Assembly: GCA_030248225.1 (NCBI GenBank)
Contig: JASANE010003633.1
Span: 17,993-81,992, forward strand
DNA length: 64,000 bases
Source: Trileptium ribeirensis
Lineage: Eukaryota; Nematoda; Enoplea; Enoplida; Thoracostomopsidae
Reading direction: 5' to 3'
Shown: in pieces, positions 8,411 to 19,656 of the stretch
Layout of the letters: the number at the start of each line of letters is the position of its first letter
How positions within the stretch are numbered: the stretch's first letter is position 1
Notes under the pieces: generated by a model
Seen by the model: only the letters and a program-made list of their open reading frames with translations
Told to the model about the DNA's origin: nothing
Databases searched by the model: none
Program-made: the position numbers and the translations under genes

Positions 8411-8962
8411 GAAACCAATGTGAGATGTCAAACGATAACTTGCCAACGAATGTCTATATTCACTTGTGCACATTGTCGGTTGAGCTTTTGTCGTGGGCAT
8501 ATCACAGAACATGGATGCCATACTCAGCCAACAGCGATTGGACATTGTACTTTTGGACGATGGGTATGGAGTAAAGCGAAGCACATTTTGCGTGATATCT
8601 GCGTGGCCATGCCATACGTGCAGTGTTCACATTGTCACAAACTGTTATGCCCAGATCACGCTACTACAGGTTGTTGTGACGAACAGGATTATCATACCGG
8701 ATGTTCAACTGCATTGGAATTATCTATTCCGGTACGACGCATGTTAAACGATGATGGTCATCCGGAAATCCATGCGGGAACTCCGGAGTTAGACAATGTC
8801 GATATACCGATCAGTCGTACTTTTCGATTGCGTCGACAACAAGGTTTCGCTAAATTTCGATTTCAAGCAGATATGCCGGATTGCACAAGACCTACTACAT
8901 GGACTATGCCTGATAATGCCATTCGAATAGTACCAACAGTGTGTCGCAGTGATGAGGAATAA
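8411..8962 (+). CDS. Tandem AN1/B-box-like zinc finger protein
   Basis: Open from 8411 (stop at 8408). The first in-frame ATG, near 8450, lies inside the first finger, so the true start is unclear. The first finger has C-x4-C-x7-C-x2-C-x4-C-x2-H-x3-H-x-C (CAHCRLSFCRGH...HGC), the ligand pattern of AN1 fingers. The second, ~50 residues on, repeats CSHCHKLLCPDH with following Cys pairs. AN1 and B-box fingers mediate protein or ubiquitin-related contacts. The remaining ~90 residues are unrecognised. It lies in the same frame as the coiled-coil ORF that begins 16 bp later, separated only by two TAA codons (8960, 8975). The two could once have been one zinc finger-coiled coil protein, loosely like TRIM proteins. 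Confidence 0.6.
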   Translation, partial: ETNVRCQTITCQRMSIFTCAHCRLSFCRGHITEHGCHTQPTAIGHCTFGRWVWSKAKHILRDICVAMPYVQCSHCHKLLCPDHATTGCCDEQDYHTGCSTALELSIPVRRMLNDDGHPEIHAGTPELDNVDIPISRTFRLRRQQGFAKFRFQADMPDCTRPTTWTMPDNAIRIVPTVCRSDEE

Positions 8963-8977
8963 ATAATTCGTATATAA

Positions 8978-10708
8978 GCGGAGTTAGTTCAATTACAGCA
9001 AGTCAATGCTGTAAATGAGCGTCGTAACGCGGAGTTGGAACAAGCTTTGCGTGATTCACAAACGGAAAATACGCAATCTCAACAAGGAATGACGCGTTTG
9101 CAACGTCAAAACGAAACAATGCAAGAAAGCATATATCAGTATCGCGCTCGCATCACAACACTGGAAGAGCGAATTCAAGATCAAACAACGCAAATTTCCG
9201 CTCTACAGGCGCGACCTGTCACCGCAGATATGACGGTGCAGTGCGGTGAAACTTCGGCTGCTATCGTAGCCGAGAAGCAAAGACGACCTAGGGAAGTCAA
9301 GCGGCGGCATCAGTCTTCTTCGGAGTCTCAAGATGAATCGACTTCTACTTCGGATGAGTGTGCTGCCGATGCTCCTTTAGCTTCAGGCAAACAGCTAGCA
9401 CATCCGAATATGATGATAGTCGGCAAAACGACTGATCCGGTGGAACGAGCTAAACGAATTCTTGCCCGTGCGGAATCAACGCAGCAACCAACTGCGAAAC
9501 GGGAACGACGAACGACCATACGCGAGAGTTCACAAGCTTCTCGAGGTACGCAACCGTTCCCCACGCAAGAACCAGTACCACGGTTGCAGGTTCAATTTGG
9601 AAAGATCACGTCTCCCCGAACGGCAGCGCAACGGAAGACACGACAACGTGTATATAGTTTTTACGGTCCTTCGACATCGGTACCTTGCCAGTCACTGGAG
9701 GAAGAGATACGGGAAATACCACTTGAAGAAGATTCAGGTACAGATGTAGTTCAGGTTGCAGCTGCGGATGCCACGTGGTTATCGGATTATGCGGAACGAC
9801 CGGGCATGGAGGAATTACCACACCAACCATTGCTACCACATCTAATACAGTGGCGACCAATGTATACACCTAATGCCTTCGTACGGACGGAGAAGGAGTA
9901 CCTGAATCAGCTTCGAATACATTTCTATCAATTAATAGCGGAATTGCAACAACCGGTCAGGACCATTGACTACATTTATGCAATTGAACGTGTGGGGCTT
10001 ATGGCGTTTCAATACTTTCAAACGAAACTAACAAAGCCGGGAGCGAATCAAATCTACCAAGTCATTCTGCAAGCGTTAGCGAGTCAAATTCGGTTCAACT
10101 TTTATCAACGAACGTTGAACATCACTAAAGTCATGCATCGTACTCCGTTTCCGATTCTATTACTGTTCAATCTCAGCGAAATGAATCGACAAATGGCGAT
10201 ATTAGAACAACACCCAAAGAACGTGTATGGTTCTCGCATTCGACGAAAGGTTCGAGCTTGGTATGAACGATTTGGACCGCAACTCGGGGATGCTTTGGAA
10301 ACCGTGCGTCGCACATTAGAGGAATTGGACATTCAGATTCGTCTGTTACAGGAGCCTGTGATGCATAGTCATCCAGAGCGGAATCAATGGTTGAATACCG
10401 CCAATCGTCGACGTGCGCGACTAGCACCATTCTGGGAGCAACATCAACGCCGATTTCATCGCTTCTTTGCGGCAAAAGTCGATGATGCGGACAATCGTAT
10501 GCGTCGCCTATATGCGGGATATCGATCTTGCTTATCGAGCTTCGGTGCCCCACCATATTTGGCGCCTGAACATTATCTGCGGCCAATCAGTTATCTACCC
10601 GAACAGATTCAGCGTATCAATCAAAACGATTTCAGCATATTCGTAACTCTTGATCAACCGCTACCAGAGATGCCCGATGCTGAATGGGGCATCTACAATC
10701 ATCAATAA
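8978..10708 (+). CDS. Coiled-coil accessory protein of unknown function
   Basis: Open from 8978 to TAA at 10706-10708, about 576 codons. No ATG occurs before ~9089, so the start may lie in the upstream zinc finger frame or after splicing. Residues ~1-70 are Gln/Glu/Arg-rich with heptad-like Leu/Met/Ile spacing (LEQAL, MTRLQRQ, TLEERI), a likely coiled coil. Next comes a basic, Ser-rich disordered region (KRRHQSSSESQDE), then from ~residue 300 a helical C-terminal domain rich in Arg, Tyr and Phe with many aromatic pairs. I recognise no family. Its place at the end of the internal region, where retroviruses carry env, is notable, but no signal peptide or membrane segment is seen, so it is not an envelope protein. 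Confidence 0.6.
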   Translation, partial: AELVQLQQVNAVNERRNAELEQALRDSQTENTQSQQGMTRLQRQNETMQESIYQYRARITTLEERIQDQTTQISALQARPVTADMTVQCGETSAAIVAEKQRRPREVKRRHQSSSESQDESTSTSDECAADAPLASGKQLAHPNMMIVGKTTDPVERAKRILARAESTQQPTAKRERRTTIRESSQASRGTQPFPTQEPVPRLQVQFGKITSPRTAAQRKTRQRVYSFYGPSTSVPCQSLEEEIREIPLEEDSGTDVVQVAAADATWLSDYAERPGMEELPHQPLLPHLIQWRPMYTPNAFVRTEKEYLNQLRIHFYQLIAELQQPVRTIDYIYAIERVGLMAFQYFQTKLTKPGANQIYQVILQALASQIRFNFYQRTLNITKVMHRTPFPILLLFNLSEMNRQMAILEQHPKNVYGSRIRRKVRAWYERFGPQLGDALETVRRTLEELDIQIRLLQEPVMHSHPERNQWLNTANRRRARLAPFWEQHQRRFHRFFAAKVDDADNRMRRLYAGYRSCLSSFGAPPYLAPEHYLRPISYLPEQIQRINQNDFSIFVTLDQPLPEMPDAEWGIYNHQ

Positions 10709-13700
10709 ATGATAAAGTACTAATAGCAATAATAACTTGTAATTATTAGTGATTATATTTCGGATTTGACATTCGTCATAATAACAATTATTGACAATTT
10801 GCTTTATACGGATAATGAACAATGTGCCATTGACATTTTATTTCTTCACGGTATGCCAAAAGAAGAATGAAGAATATGAACACTACTTGTGATGGACCAA
10901 AATTATATTTTTATAGTCATTGTTAACCTTGCCTATATTTTCTTGATATATTTGTATTGGATATATATTACCTGGTGATTATATGGTGTAGCAAATATGT
11001 TTGTTGTAAAGTCATCTAATAATAGGTATTAGACCTTCATAAAGGTAAACTTTTAAAACAGAATTCTTAACAGGTTTCATTTTATAAAAATCACTGAATC
11101 TTTTCTCTATTTTAAAATAACCTAAAGCAAAACATACGGTTCCGCTTTGGGAACAAAACCAAATTTCCGTTTAAAATCATATAAAATTTTAAATGATGTA
11201 ATGTTGGTTAAATATCAATTTGTATCACTTTCGAGCTGAACAGAACCAAGGTCATAATATCATTTTTCAACTAAGTTTCATTCATAAATTATAACTGGGT
11301 TTATCGAACCAATTTCTTGCTTTGGCAATCAACATAGCTTTGTAAAGGATTTTTTATGGCTATATGAGCATTTCCTATATTTCAACTAAAAAGGGTTTTG
11401 AATTAGTATAAACAAAAATCTCAACTACTTTCACTTAATTTCATGTAGCTTTGTATCATTAATTCGTGTAATTATTTGGTATCATTTGATATCCAATGTA
11501 ACGTTGTATCCAAACATTTATGCTAGTTAACTGTATACGGTGTATAATATGTTTGCTCAGTATTAATCTTTTACTGCCATAATACTGTACTTATGTTCGT
11601 ATTAATAATATGTTGTATTACATTCTAATCATTTTGCTGATGTTTTATATGGCTGTTGTTATGTGATTATCCAAATGTATATATAACATGTGGTTATCAT
11701 TTAATACTAATATATGGGTTTTATATATAAAAATTCCTCTTCGTGTAGAAATGAAAATTTTAAATACAAGTTTGACCTGCTCCCTAGATCATATACTCAA
11801 CAGGGACGTTGAGGAATCGGGTCCGGGGGATGTCAACTTTTGGGCAGGTCCAACCTTGTATTTACCCTTCTTTCTAGACAATATTTCTTAGGTTTTGACC
11901 TAATTACCAAAATCATACCAATTTCATTATCCTTCCCTGGGGGACATTCGCTCTCCCATAGCGGTGCTTCTATATTCATCCCCGATGGGATAAAACTATC
12001 AAAATTTCATATTGTATTCTTCATTTCGTACTCCCTATCGATATATCACCTCTAAAATATGACTCTAAATCTAGGAATTTACAAATTTCCTTACTTTTAC
12101 TTAATTAACACATTTCTCTTGGTTTTATCATTATTTCCTCTCGGTGGGGTGGGTTATAGCCATAACGGGTACATTCAAACTTATTCCCACTCGGGTGAAC
12201 CCATTATTTACTCCTATATCGGGGTACATCACCCCTATGCCCTAATTTGACATTCCATTTTACCTAAAAATCAATGTTTTTACTTTTCTCTCAAATTTGC
12301 AAATTCGTTGATATTTTTCCAACTCGGGTACAATTTTTCCCTATCACTGGACTATATTTCATATTCTCCCTCTGTGGAAACCCCCTTAATTCCATTATAA
12401 CTCTATTTTTATTACCCTTGGGTTCCTCTAATTTTCACTGTTTTCTCCTAAATACAAATACATTAATATTCGACTTCTTCTAATAATAACCGATTTCCCG
12501 AACCCTTAAAACTATCAAAGGGGCTTCCACTCATTCCCTCCGGAAATATATTCAACCCCTACGGGATACCTCTATATAACCCCTATTTCTAACTCAAAAC
12601 TCTCCAAAATTCTCCTAAAATCTAAGAAATATTATTACTAATATATATACTATTAATACTAAATAAATTTACGTAGCTAATTTTTATCTCTATTGTGTGG
12701 AGATAGCTATTGTTTTGGTATGATAGTTAGTCGACGTATAGTGTTGTGTAGAGAGTGTATTATTATTACTTTGTTATTCGAAAAATTGCGGAGTGTGGAT
12801 GTAGTTATTATGTCGTTGTTATTATACTCGCATTTTTTTATTGCGGAATAGGGAGTTTCAATGTTTGGTTCTATTATCACTTTCAATACTTCGTCACCGT
12901 GTTTGTTAGTTTCATTGGAATCGAAAGCATGCCTAGACCTTGAATAATTTTAGGGTCTTTGCTATTACCTTGTTAAAATCCCATAGTACTTACACACACA
13001 CACGCATATTAGAATAAAGCTATAGGCTCAGTCACAGTGACTTTGCAGGAGGTTACCTGCATTTCTGGACTTCCGAGGATGCGGGTGTGCTAGGCAGAGT
13101 AAGCCCTAGCCGGGTATATGGCAGACCAGAAAAACGGCAGCCCATTCCTTAAACGGGAACCTCTGGGTGGGATTGGTCTTTCTACCTTTCCGGCACCTTT
13201 TCACCACCCGTTGGACCCCAGGCTGCCACACCATGGGCTGCTCTATCGTCGAAGGCTGTGACATTGTAAACATTCCCTGGGGTGGGACATGGTTGTCGGA
13301 ACTATGTCTCAGCGTAAGCCTCGCCTAGGGGTTGTCCAATGCACAGGCCGGGGAAATTTTACGCTTAGGGGGCTTGGCAGATATGGGCCAACACCCACGT
13401 TCTATTTAGGGAAAATCCTGTGTCACTTGTCCCTTCACCCTAACGCTAACACTTAAAATTCCTTAGTTTTTCAGGGTCAGGAACCTCACGAATTCTACAG
13501 GTAGTACGATTTAAGGTACATGTATCCTATAATGCATGATCGCACTTTATTGTCTTAAAACCGCTTTAAAACATAAAAATTTATAAAAATTGTTATGGGA
13601 AAATTGATTACGCAGTGCGAAACTCTCGGTTACCACTAAACTCACAAAGCTTGTTATCGTTGTTACACCTGGTGCATAATGCCGGGATTTTGTTAAGTTT

Positions 13701-15554
13701 TGTTCTATAACTTTTTATTGTGTTCTAACGATGTCACCATATAATCTTTAAAACATTTCCAGCTAACCTTGGGTAATAAAATTTCTACTATACGGCTGTG
13801 CGTGTCACTTGGCCAGCAGGAGCTGATGGTGTTATTTTTTTTATTTTTACTTGTAGTTTACTAGATGTTACTTCCACTTGACGGATGGTGCGGGTCACCA
13901 ATGCGGACGTTATCTTTTGCAAAATACTTACGGTGGCAGGTCCACGTTATATTCCTAGCACTTGCTCATTTGGCATTTATTTGGTACTATGGGTTAAATG
14001 GTTTGCGAAGGCGCCTGTTTCAACGAACTGTTAGGTTCATTGTGTTAATCGTTATTTTCTTTATCTATTTTCAGACGACCTGTAAATATTTATAGCTTTA
14101 GCGTTCTGGTGCAATCTTTATAAATCTCTAATTCGATCTCTAAAGGTAACCCCCAGATTTTTTTTGTTTTATGCATAAATGGGCCGTTCTGGGTAACGGA
14201 ATTTTCCAGTATTAACGGAACAAGCCAACAACTTTATGAGAAAACCGTCATAGCTCCAGTCTGTGTCTCGACTCTGGCCGCTTGTCGAGCTGAGACAGAG
14301 CTTGGATGCCTTCAGAACTAATATAGTTCACACCTACTTTTGTTTAACCATCTATGATGAAATTTTCACAATTCAAACTTTTACAAAGTTTTACTTAGTG
14401 TCATGACTTATTCTTTTCTAAACTCTTATCAATGTCCCATGGCCTGTCATTCGGACTAGCCAGGGTACAAACGTTGATGGGCCAAGTGCTCATATTCGCT
14501 AACGTTAGTTAAAATTCATTGTGAAATGTTAAATTGTGAAATTCATCAGTTCTATTTAGGCATTTCTGGTATAAATTCATTACCCACGGTACGTTCTTCG
14601 GACTCACCAGGGTACAGTCAGTATTAGCACGGATATGCAGTCCTGCTAACCCAAAATTCAATTCAGCCTTAGTTTAATTTTGAGGATGTTACGTCTAAAA
14701 GGGTGCCGAATGCACCAATACCATCCATACCAATTTTTATCCCATGGCAATTTACTTTTTAATGTGATCAATAGTCTACGTCTGTTTAGGTTGCAAGACA
14801 TAATTGGCAATCAACTCGAATTGGGCGAACTGTAATTTATTTTAGTGTATGTACGTTCACACGGCCTAATCAGCTTAGTTCACAATCAAGCACCAGACAT
14901 GGACCTAAACTCGATATCCCTGCCCGGGACAATGACATGTCTACCGCTGGGAACTCGCGCAACTCTCATCCAGTGATAAAGGGAATCTCCGACCGCTGGT
15001 AGACCGGTCCATTCCTTTGGTGGCTCCTTTCCCCTTATTCTCGATTTTGCTTATGTTTTTGGGTAACTCACGAACTCGCTCTGTATCTTCACCTCTTCCC
15101 CTTGGCCACCATTGGAGATGTCGATTACGTTTTGGTAAGAAACGTGCCGCGGAGAAGGCCGATAAACTCACATGCATTATTTGACTAGCAATATTATTCT
15201 CCGAAAAATTAGGGTTTCTAGGTTTAAAGAATTAAGCCGAAGAAAATAACTAAGTGGCAGATAACCTATTAGTATATAAATAGTGTCAAGCATCGGCCGT
15301 GTGTCGAGTGAGAAATCTCCGGGGCGAGCTTACAGGGGTTAAGTTCGAGCTTAATACAGGGGTTAAGTTCGTGAGTAAACCCGGGGCGAGTAATCGGTGT
15401 GGACTAGGACGACCTATCTCCGAAGTTGCCTTCTCTCCTCATAACCAGCTGTTGAGCATTCCGTTCGGGTGCTGGGGGGCCGAGAGAGACAAAGTTTCAA
15501 CTAGGGTGTGTACGTTCGTCACAACCTAGTTCATAATATAACACGCACTCCGCT
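10709..15554. other. Long non-coding tail after the gypsy element, possible 3' UTR and LTR
   Basis: No supported gene. 10709-11800 is AT-rich. 11870-12620 is pyrimidine-rich on the + strand with scattered GGG/CCC runs. 13020-13440 is a block of higher G+C. 14440-14640 has imperfect direct repeats (TTCGGACTAGCCAGGGTACA and a variant ~145 bp later). Variants of a TAGTTCACAA-like word recur near 14324, 14877, 15528 and 16564. A purine run at ~11818-11828 followed by TGTC (GGGGGATGTC) could be a polypurine tract and LTR start, but this is only a resemblance. Confidence 0.35.
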
Positions 15555-15930
15555 TACCTGTCCGCAGTGGGGAGTGGGGTGTGGATAACCCCCACTTTCC
15601 AAACCCCCCATGTTCATGAGATTTTGCCCATGTCCGTCCCCCGCTCTGCCGAAACCCCCATGTTCAACTAATTCCAAAATTTTTTTATGTCTGAAAATTT
15701 ATGTTTTTGCTTGCAAATTGTTTTTAGACATTAATTACCGCTATTTATAATGCTAAAGTATCGTTTTTGGCTTGAAAATACATTCACGGTAGTGAAAATG
15801 CATGAAAGCATGAAAATATTTAGTATTTTTAAGCAAAATTTATCCCACCACTTTTAATTTTCCCCGAGAATGAACGTGGGGCCACCCGAAGTTCCCCCTT
15901 TCCCACTTTTCGGAGGGCTGTGGACAGCCC
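15555..15930 (-). mobile_element. MITE-like element, copy 1
   Basis: About 375 bp with inverted ends (CCTGTCCGCAGTGGGGAG on the left, GGGCTGTGGACAGCCC on the right) and an AT-rich middle. The reverse complement matches the elements at 20515 and 25124, including the shared AAATTTTGCTTAAAAAT block. No coding capacity, so it is a non-autonomous DNA transposon. Confidence 0.7.
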
Positions 15931-15980
15931 AGTTCAGATCGGGTGCGTGCTACATAAGGTAGGGTCATTATTCAGCTTAA

Positions 15981-16453
15981 ATCTAAAGCCTTATGCTCAG
16001 GTAATTAAATAGAATGACGGAGTGCCTCCGTTTGGGGCATTTTGTATTTATCTCAAAAAATGAGCTAATATATATAACACAAGATAACCTAAATCTCAAG
16101 GGTTAATTAAACAAAAAAGGTCAGTGGAGCCGCGTCTTTTATAGAGCAATATAAAACGAAGACTAAAATACCGATGGTAATATGTTCGTGTAAGACTAAA
16201 GGATTGTGCCGTTGAACATCTAAAGCCTTATGCTCAGGTAATTAAATAGAATGACGGAGTGCCTCCGTTGGGGGCATTTTGTATTTACCACAAAAATGGG
16301 CTAATATATATAACACAAGATAACCTAAATCTCAAGGGTTAATTAAACAAAAAAGGTCAGTGGAGCCGCGTCTTTTATAGAGCAATATAAAACGAAGACT
16401 AAAATACCGATGGTAATAGGTTCGTATAAGACTAAAGTATTGTGCCGTGGAAC
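15981..16453. repeat. 237-bp tandem duplication
   Basis: Two nearly identical units start at 15981 and 16218 with the word ATCTAAAGCCTTATGCTCAG and end with TTGTGCCGT(T/G)GAAC. Only a handful of single-base differences are visible, so the duplication is recent. No ORF. Confidence 0.9.
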
Positions 16454-16849
16454 TGTATGATATATCTAACTGTTTTATAAATTTTACATTTTTACTCAAG
16501 TCTTTAGTTATAAAGTCTCTGAACTACGAGTGCTTAGGCATAGTCGCGCAGCCTCGCAAAACATAGTTCACAATTCAAAAGAACGAGTGCCATATACGTT
16601 GTCCCACCGGCATTTTACTGGCCACACCTCGTTCCTATCAATCTTCGGTGATGAATCCCTTCCCCTTTTTAAATACCGATAGGTGTCATAAAAAGCCCAT
16701 TCCAATCTTACCCCCATAAGGAAGAAAACATATGACAGATGTTATTGGACAGTCGTATGACATGTTGGGCCCGCCGTGTTCTTTAAAGCCTACCACTGGC
16801 TTTGTTTTACATACTGTATATTTCGTAGATATCTAAAATATTTTATTTT

Positions 16850-17137
16850 GTTTCATATCAATCCGCACAAGAAGCGCCACGCAGGTAGGATGGTACATGG
16901 CATGAGGCGCAGGTTTTTGATTCTGGCTTCGAGCAAGGCGGCAGTAAAATACGGTCTACCCGTAGGACCTCTATATTATATAAGCCGTTTTTCATTTGGG
17001 CCCAAAGGTAGGTGTCTGATGACGGAAGGATGTGAAAGCAGCTGTGTGAAATTTCGGCTGCGGTGGGATTCGAACCCGCGACCTCGTCTTCGGATCCACA
17101 AGCAGGCCTTCTACAGACTGAGCTAAACCTGTGCGAC
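16850..17137 (-). mobile_element. tRNA-derived SINE
   Basis: On the - strand a tRNA-like head has box A (TAGCTCAGTCTG, 17125-17114) and a perfect box B (GGTTCGAATCC, 17076-17066), the internal Pol III promoter. The acceptor and anticodon stems do not pair well and no clear anticodon loop forms, so it is a SINE head rather than a working tRNA gene. The body probably runs leftward to about 16850, but the exact 3' end is not determined. Confidence 0.65.
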
Positions 17138-17139
17138 AT

Positions 17140-18480
17140 CTTAGCAGTTATAAAGTTGCTATATAGTAAAATTATTTTTGGGTTTGTCGCGATACCTCAT
17201 GTTAGTCGGGTTTCTCCAGGTGATATATCTATTCCCAGTTGTAATTGTTGTGCTTCATTAGTGATTTATGTGTTTTATCATCTCTGCTTGTCGTCGCGCA
17301 GTGTAGGAACCCTACTACAGTTTTGTTGTATCAAGTTAATATAAGCTTCGATTTTAATCATGTAGTAAGGGAATAAATGAATAACAAAATATTGTTTGGA
17401 CTCAGGGAAAATTAGGAATTCCTTTCCTTAATTTTGAGATATTGGCCGTGAGGTTCTAAACATTGGTGCTACCAGAGAACAACCTGTGGTGTAATCTTCC
17501 TTCCTTTTGTGGGTAGCACTAACGAAGAATTAGTCTTTGTTTCTGTAACCTACGCGAACAGTTTCTTAAGCACTCATACTTGCGGTGTATAAAGTAAATC
17601 GGCAGCGTTCCCGAGTATGTACGAGCTCGCCGGTTTCTCTCATACGAGGAGCTGACTTCTTACTTGCTCTTAGTACATTAAAATTTAAATTTATCGAGCA
17701 CATATTTCGAAGACTAGGTCAGTTATTTCCCGTGCGGGCGCACTGAATCCCACACGCAAGGTATTTAGTTTAAGCCAAATTATTGTAGCGTAGCGCAACG
17801 CTCTGGAAAGTATTAAAATGGTCTTATTTGCGCATATTGCGTTACACTATATCAATTATCGTCGAACAATGTTTATATATTATAATAACCGTTTCATCTG
17901 TGGCGTTCTACCCCAAAACCTAGTGCTACATGCAGACCGTTGGACCAGTATAATCCGACGCTACCTGGATTTTATGTATCGAGGTAGGATTGCTAAAAGA
18001 GTGTCGTGAAATACTGGTTAAAATCGGGTTACTCTGGTCCTTATAAAATTTGTTCATAAAACATGAGCCATTTAAATTAGCACCAATCGGCATATTACAG
18101 GCCACAAATACGAACCTGCAAATCTTCAATGACGACATCCCATTAGCCGACATAACAAACACTCGCCCCTGAGACTTCAAAGCGTATGACGCGGCGACCA
18201 CGCTGGTTTGTAACAGTGGCGGCGTCTAAAAATTACAAATACTCGTGGTTTCTATGGCGCAATTTCATCGCAAAAACCTTACTTTCATAGCAAAATCATA
18301 TAAGGCAAAAGCCAATATTACCCTTGCCTGTATCGTACTGATAATTAAAAAGTCCACGTAAATTCCTCAGTTGACCAAATTTTCTTACCTATAGTGAGTA
18401 AGGGGAAAAATTCCGAATTTAAGGTCAACTTTTATTTTCGCCCACCGATTAGTTCCAGCATTTAGCTAATGATATATAAA
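17140..18480. other. Intergenic DNA, no gene seen
   Basis: Only short ORFs without recognisable domains on either strand. No strong repeat was noticed. Confidence 0.5.
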
Positions 18481-18492
18481 GCAAGAGGAGTT

Positions 18493-19656
18493 TCAAACGT
18501 AATGTTTACCGAAGTTTGAGCTGGTTTCCTTCCTTGTTGCAGACGCTATATCTATTTTTTCGTTCGGATTTTTTCCCCACCAAGGTAAAAAAAATCCGAC
18601 TGTGCGTCGAAAAAATCCGAACACGCAGTTTTTGTTCCATTTGAGGACAGGATTGGAGTGTTTCTTCGTTATTAACAAAAAAATAAGAACAAATTTGTCC
18701 AACGGCTGCATAAGACTTGTGGTGTGTGGGGGCAACTTGATTAAAATAATGTTTTCTTCAATGGCAAGTTCAATTACAGGAATAGAGACATGCGTCATGT
18801 GACCATCAAATACTAGTAAAATGGGACGTTGAGTAACCGCTTTGGCAAAGCATTTAAACCAATCGTAAAAAACCACAGACGTCATCCAACCGGTTTCTGA
18901 TACGGCATACCATGTATTCGGTAAGGCTTTATGTCCGCGCCAAGTATTCTGCAGATTTTTCCCACGGAAAACTATCAGCGGGTCAAATGCCTCTCCCGCG
19001 GCGTTCGTCACAGCCAGCGCCGTTATATTTTCCCTATTTGCACCCGGGGTAACTCTATACGTTATCTCTCCCTTCGAAGCTATAACCCGACACTTTGACG
19101 GGTCTGATGGAAAACCAGACTTATCACAATTATAGATCAGATTGGCGGACAATGCCGTTGTTTGTGCTTTGAACAGAGCGTAAAACTCGTAAACAATAAA
19201 TGGATTGGATACTGCACTGTACCGGGCAAGCGAAATGGAGGTAGGACGTTTCAGTCCTAAGTTGTTTCGCATCAAAAATGCATTAATCCAATCCCGGCCC
19301 GGTTTCCCATCAGCGAACATAGACACTTCGTTGTCGTTCTCCTTCAAAATATCACAAACAGTTTGAATAATAAACGCTTTCGTCGGTGGAAAACCGGCTG
19401 CCGACATCGCTCGGATGCATTGGGCGATATGCGGCTCATGGTCTGCCAACACTGGCTTTCGGCCCGACGTTCCTGTTGCTTTGCCACTTTTACGGCTGGC
19501 AATACGATTCCGAAGTGTTTTTTCATCCATATGATTCTTTGTCGCTGCAGAAAGGACACTAGACCCCGCTTCTACTTCATTTATTGCTAAGTTGACGGAT
19601 TCTTCCGTCCAAAGTTTATCTTTTCTTATCTGTTTCTTATAACCTTGTTTAGGCAT
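18493..19656 (-). CDS. pogo/jerky-type (Tc1-mariner superfamily) transposase
   Basis: Opens with ATG at 19656 (MPKQGYKKQIRKDKLW). The N-terminus is a psq-type helix-turn-helix (residues ~10-60) followed by a CENP-B-like DNA-binding region. The DDE_1 core shows YNCDKSGF (Asp1), ILLVFDGHMTHVS (Asp2) and PPHTTSLMQPLDK (Asp3), the DDD triad typical of Tigger/jerky proteins. After Asp3 the family resemblance stops (about 18695) and the frame reads through the terminal repeats to 18493, so the normal C-terminal ~100 residues are missing or scrambled. It would excise and insert the surrounding element. The copy is fairly young, since the frame is uninterrupted up to Asp3. Confidence 0.85.
   Translation of the reverse strand: MPKQGYKKQIRKDKLWTEESVNLAINEVEAGSSVLSAATKNHMDEKTLRNRIASRKSGKATGTSGRKPVLADHEPHIAQCIRAMSAAGFPPTKAFIIQTVCDILKENDNEVSMFADGKPGRDWINAFLMRNNLGLKRPTSISLARYSAVSNPFIVYEFYALFKAQTTALSANLIYNCDKSGFPSDPSKCRVIASKGEITYRVTPGANRENITALAVTNAAGEAFDPLIVFRGKNLQNTWRGHKALPNTWYAVSETGWMTSVVFYDWFKCFAKAVTQRPILLVFDGHMTHVSIPVIELAIEENIILIKLPPHTTSLMQPLDKFVLIFLLITKKHSNPVLKWNKNCVFGFFRRTVGFFLPWWGKNPNEKIDIASATRKETSSNFGKHYV

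Larger units (their letters stand above)
1..10708 (+). mobile_element. Large Ty3/gypsy LTR retrotransposon with accessory genes (internal region, 5' end off window)
   Basis: Gag, protease, RT-RNase H and integrase follow in Metaviridae order on the + strand. A PHD finger, a DEDDy exonuclease, a tandem zinc finger and a coiled-coil protein come next on the same strand, with similar Arg-rich (CGA/CGT) codon habits and no visible LTR or other element border between them. That supports one element whose internal region alone exceeds 10 kb, against about 4-6 kb for ordinary gypsy elements. The 5' LTR and primer-binding site lie before position 1. The 3' LTR, if present, must lie within 10.7-15.5 kb but cannot be recognised without its partner. 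RT, RNase H and integrase catalytic residues are all present. The unity of the pol part and the accessory part is inference, and a second copy of the element would settle it. Confidence 0.8.

Noticed and set aside
8978..10708. Envelope glycoprotein at the env position
   Set aside because: No signal peptide, membrane segment, furin-like site or fusion-peptide pattern. The protein is charged and coiled-coil.
17060..17137. Functional tRNA gene on the - strand
   Set aside because: Boxes A and B are good, but the acceptor ends do not pair and no proper anticodon stem-loop forms. It fits a SINE head better.
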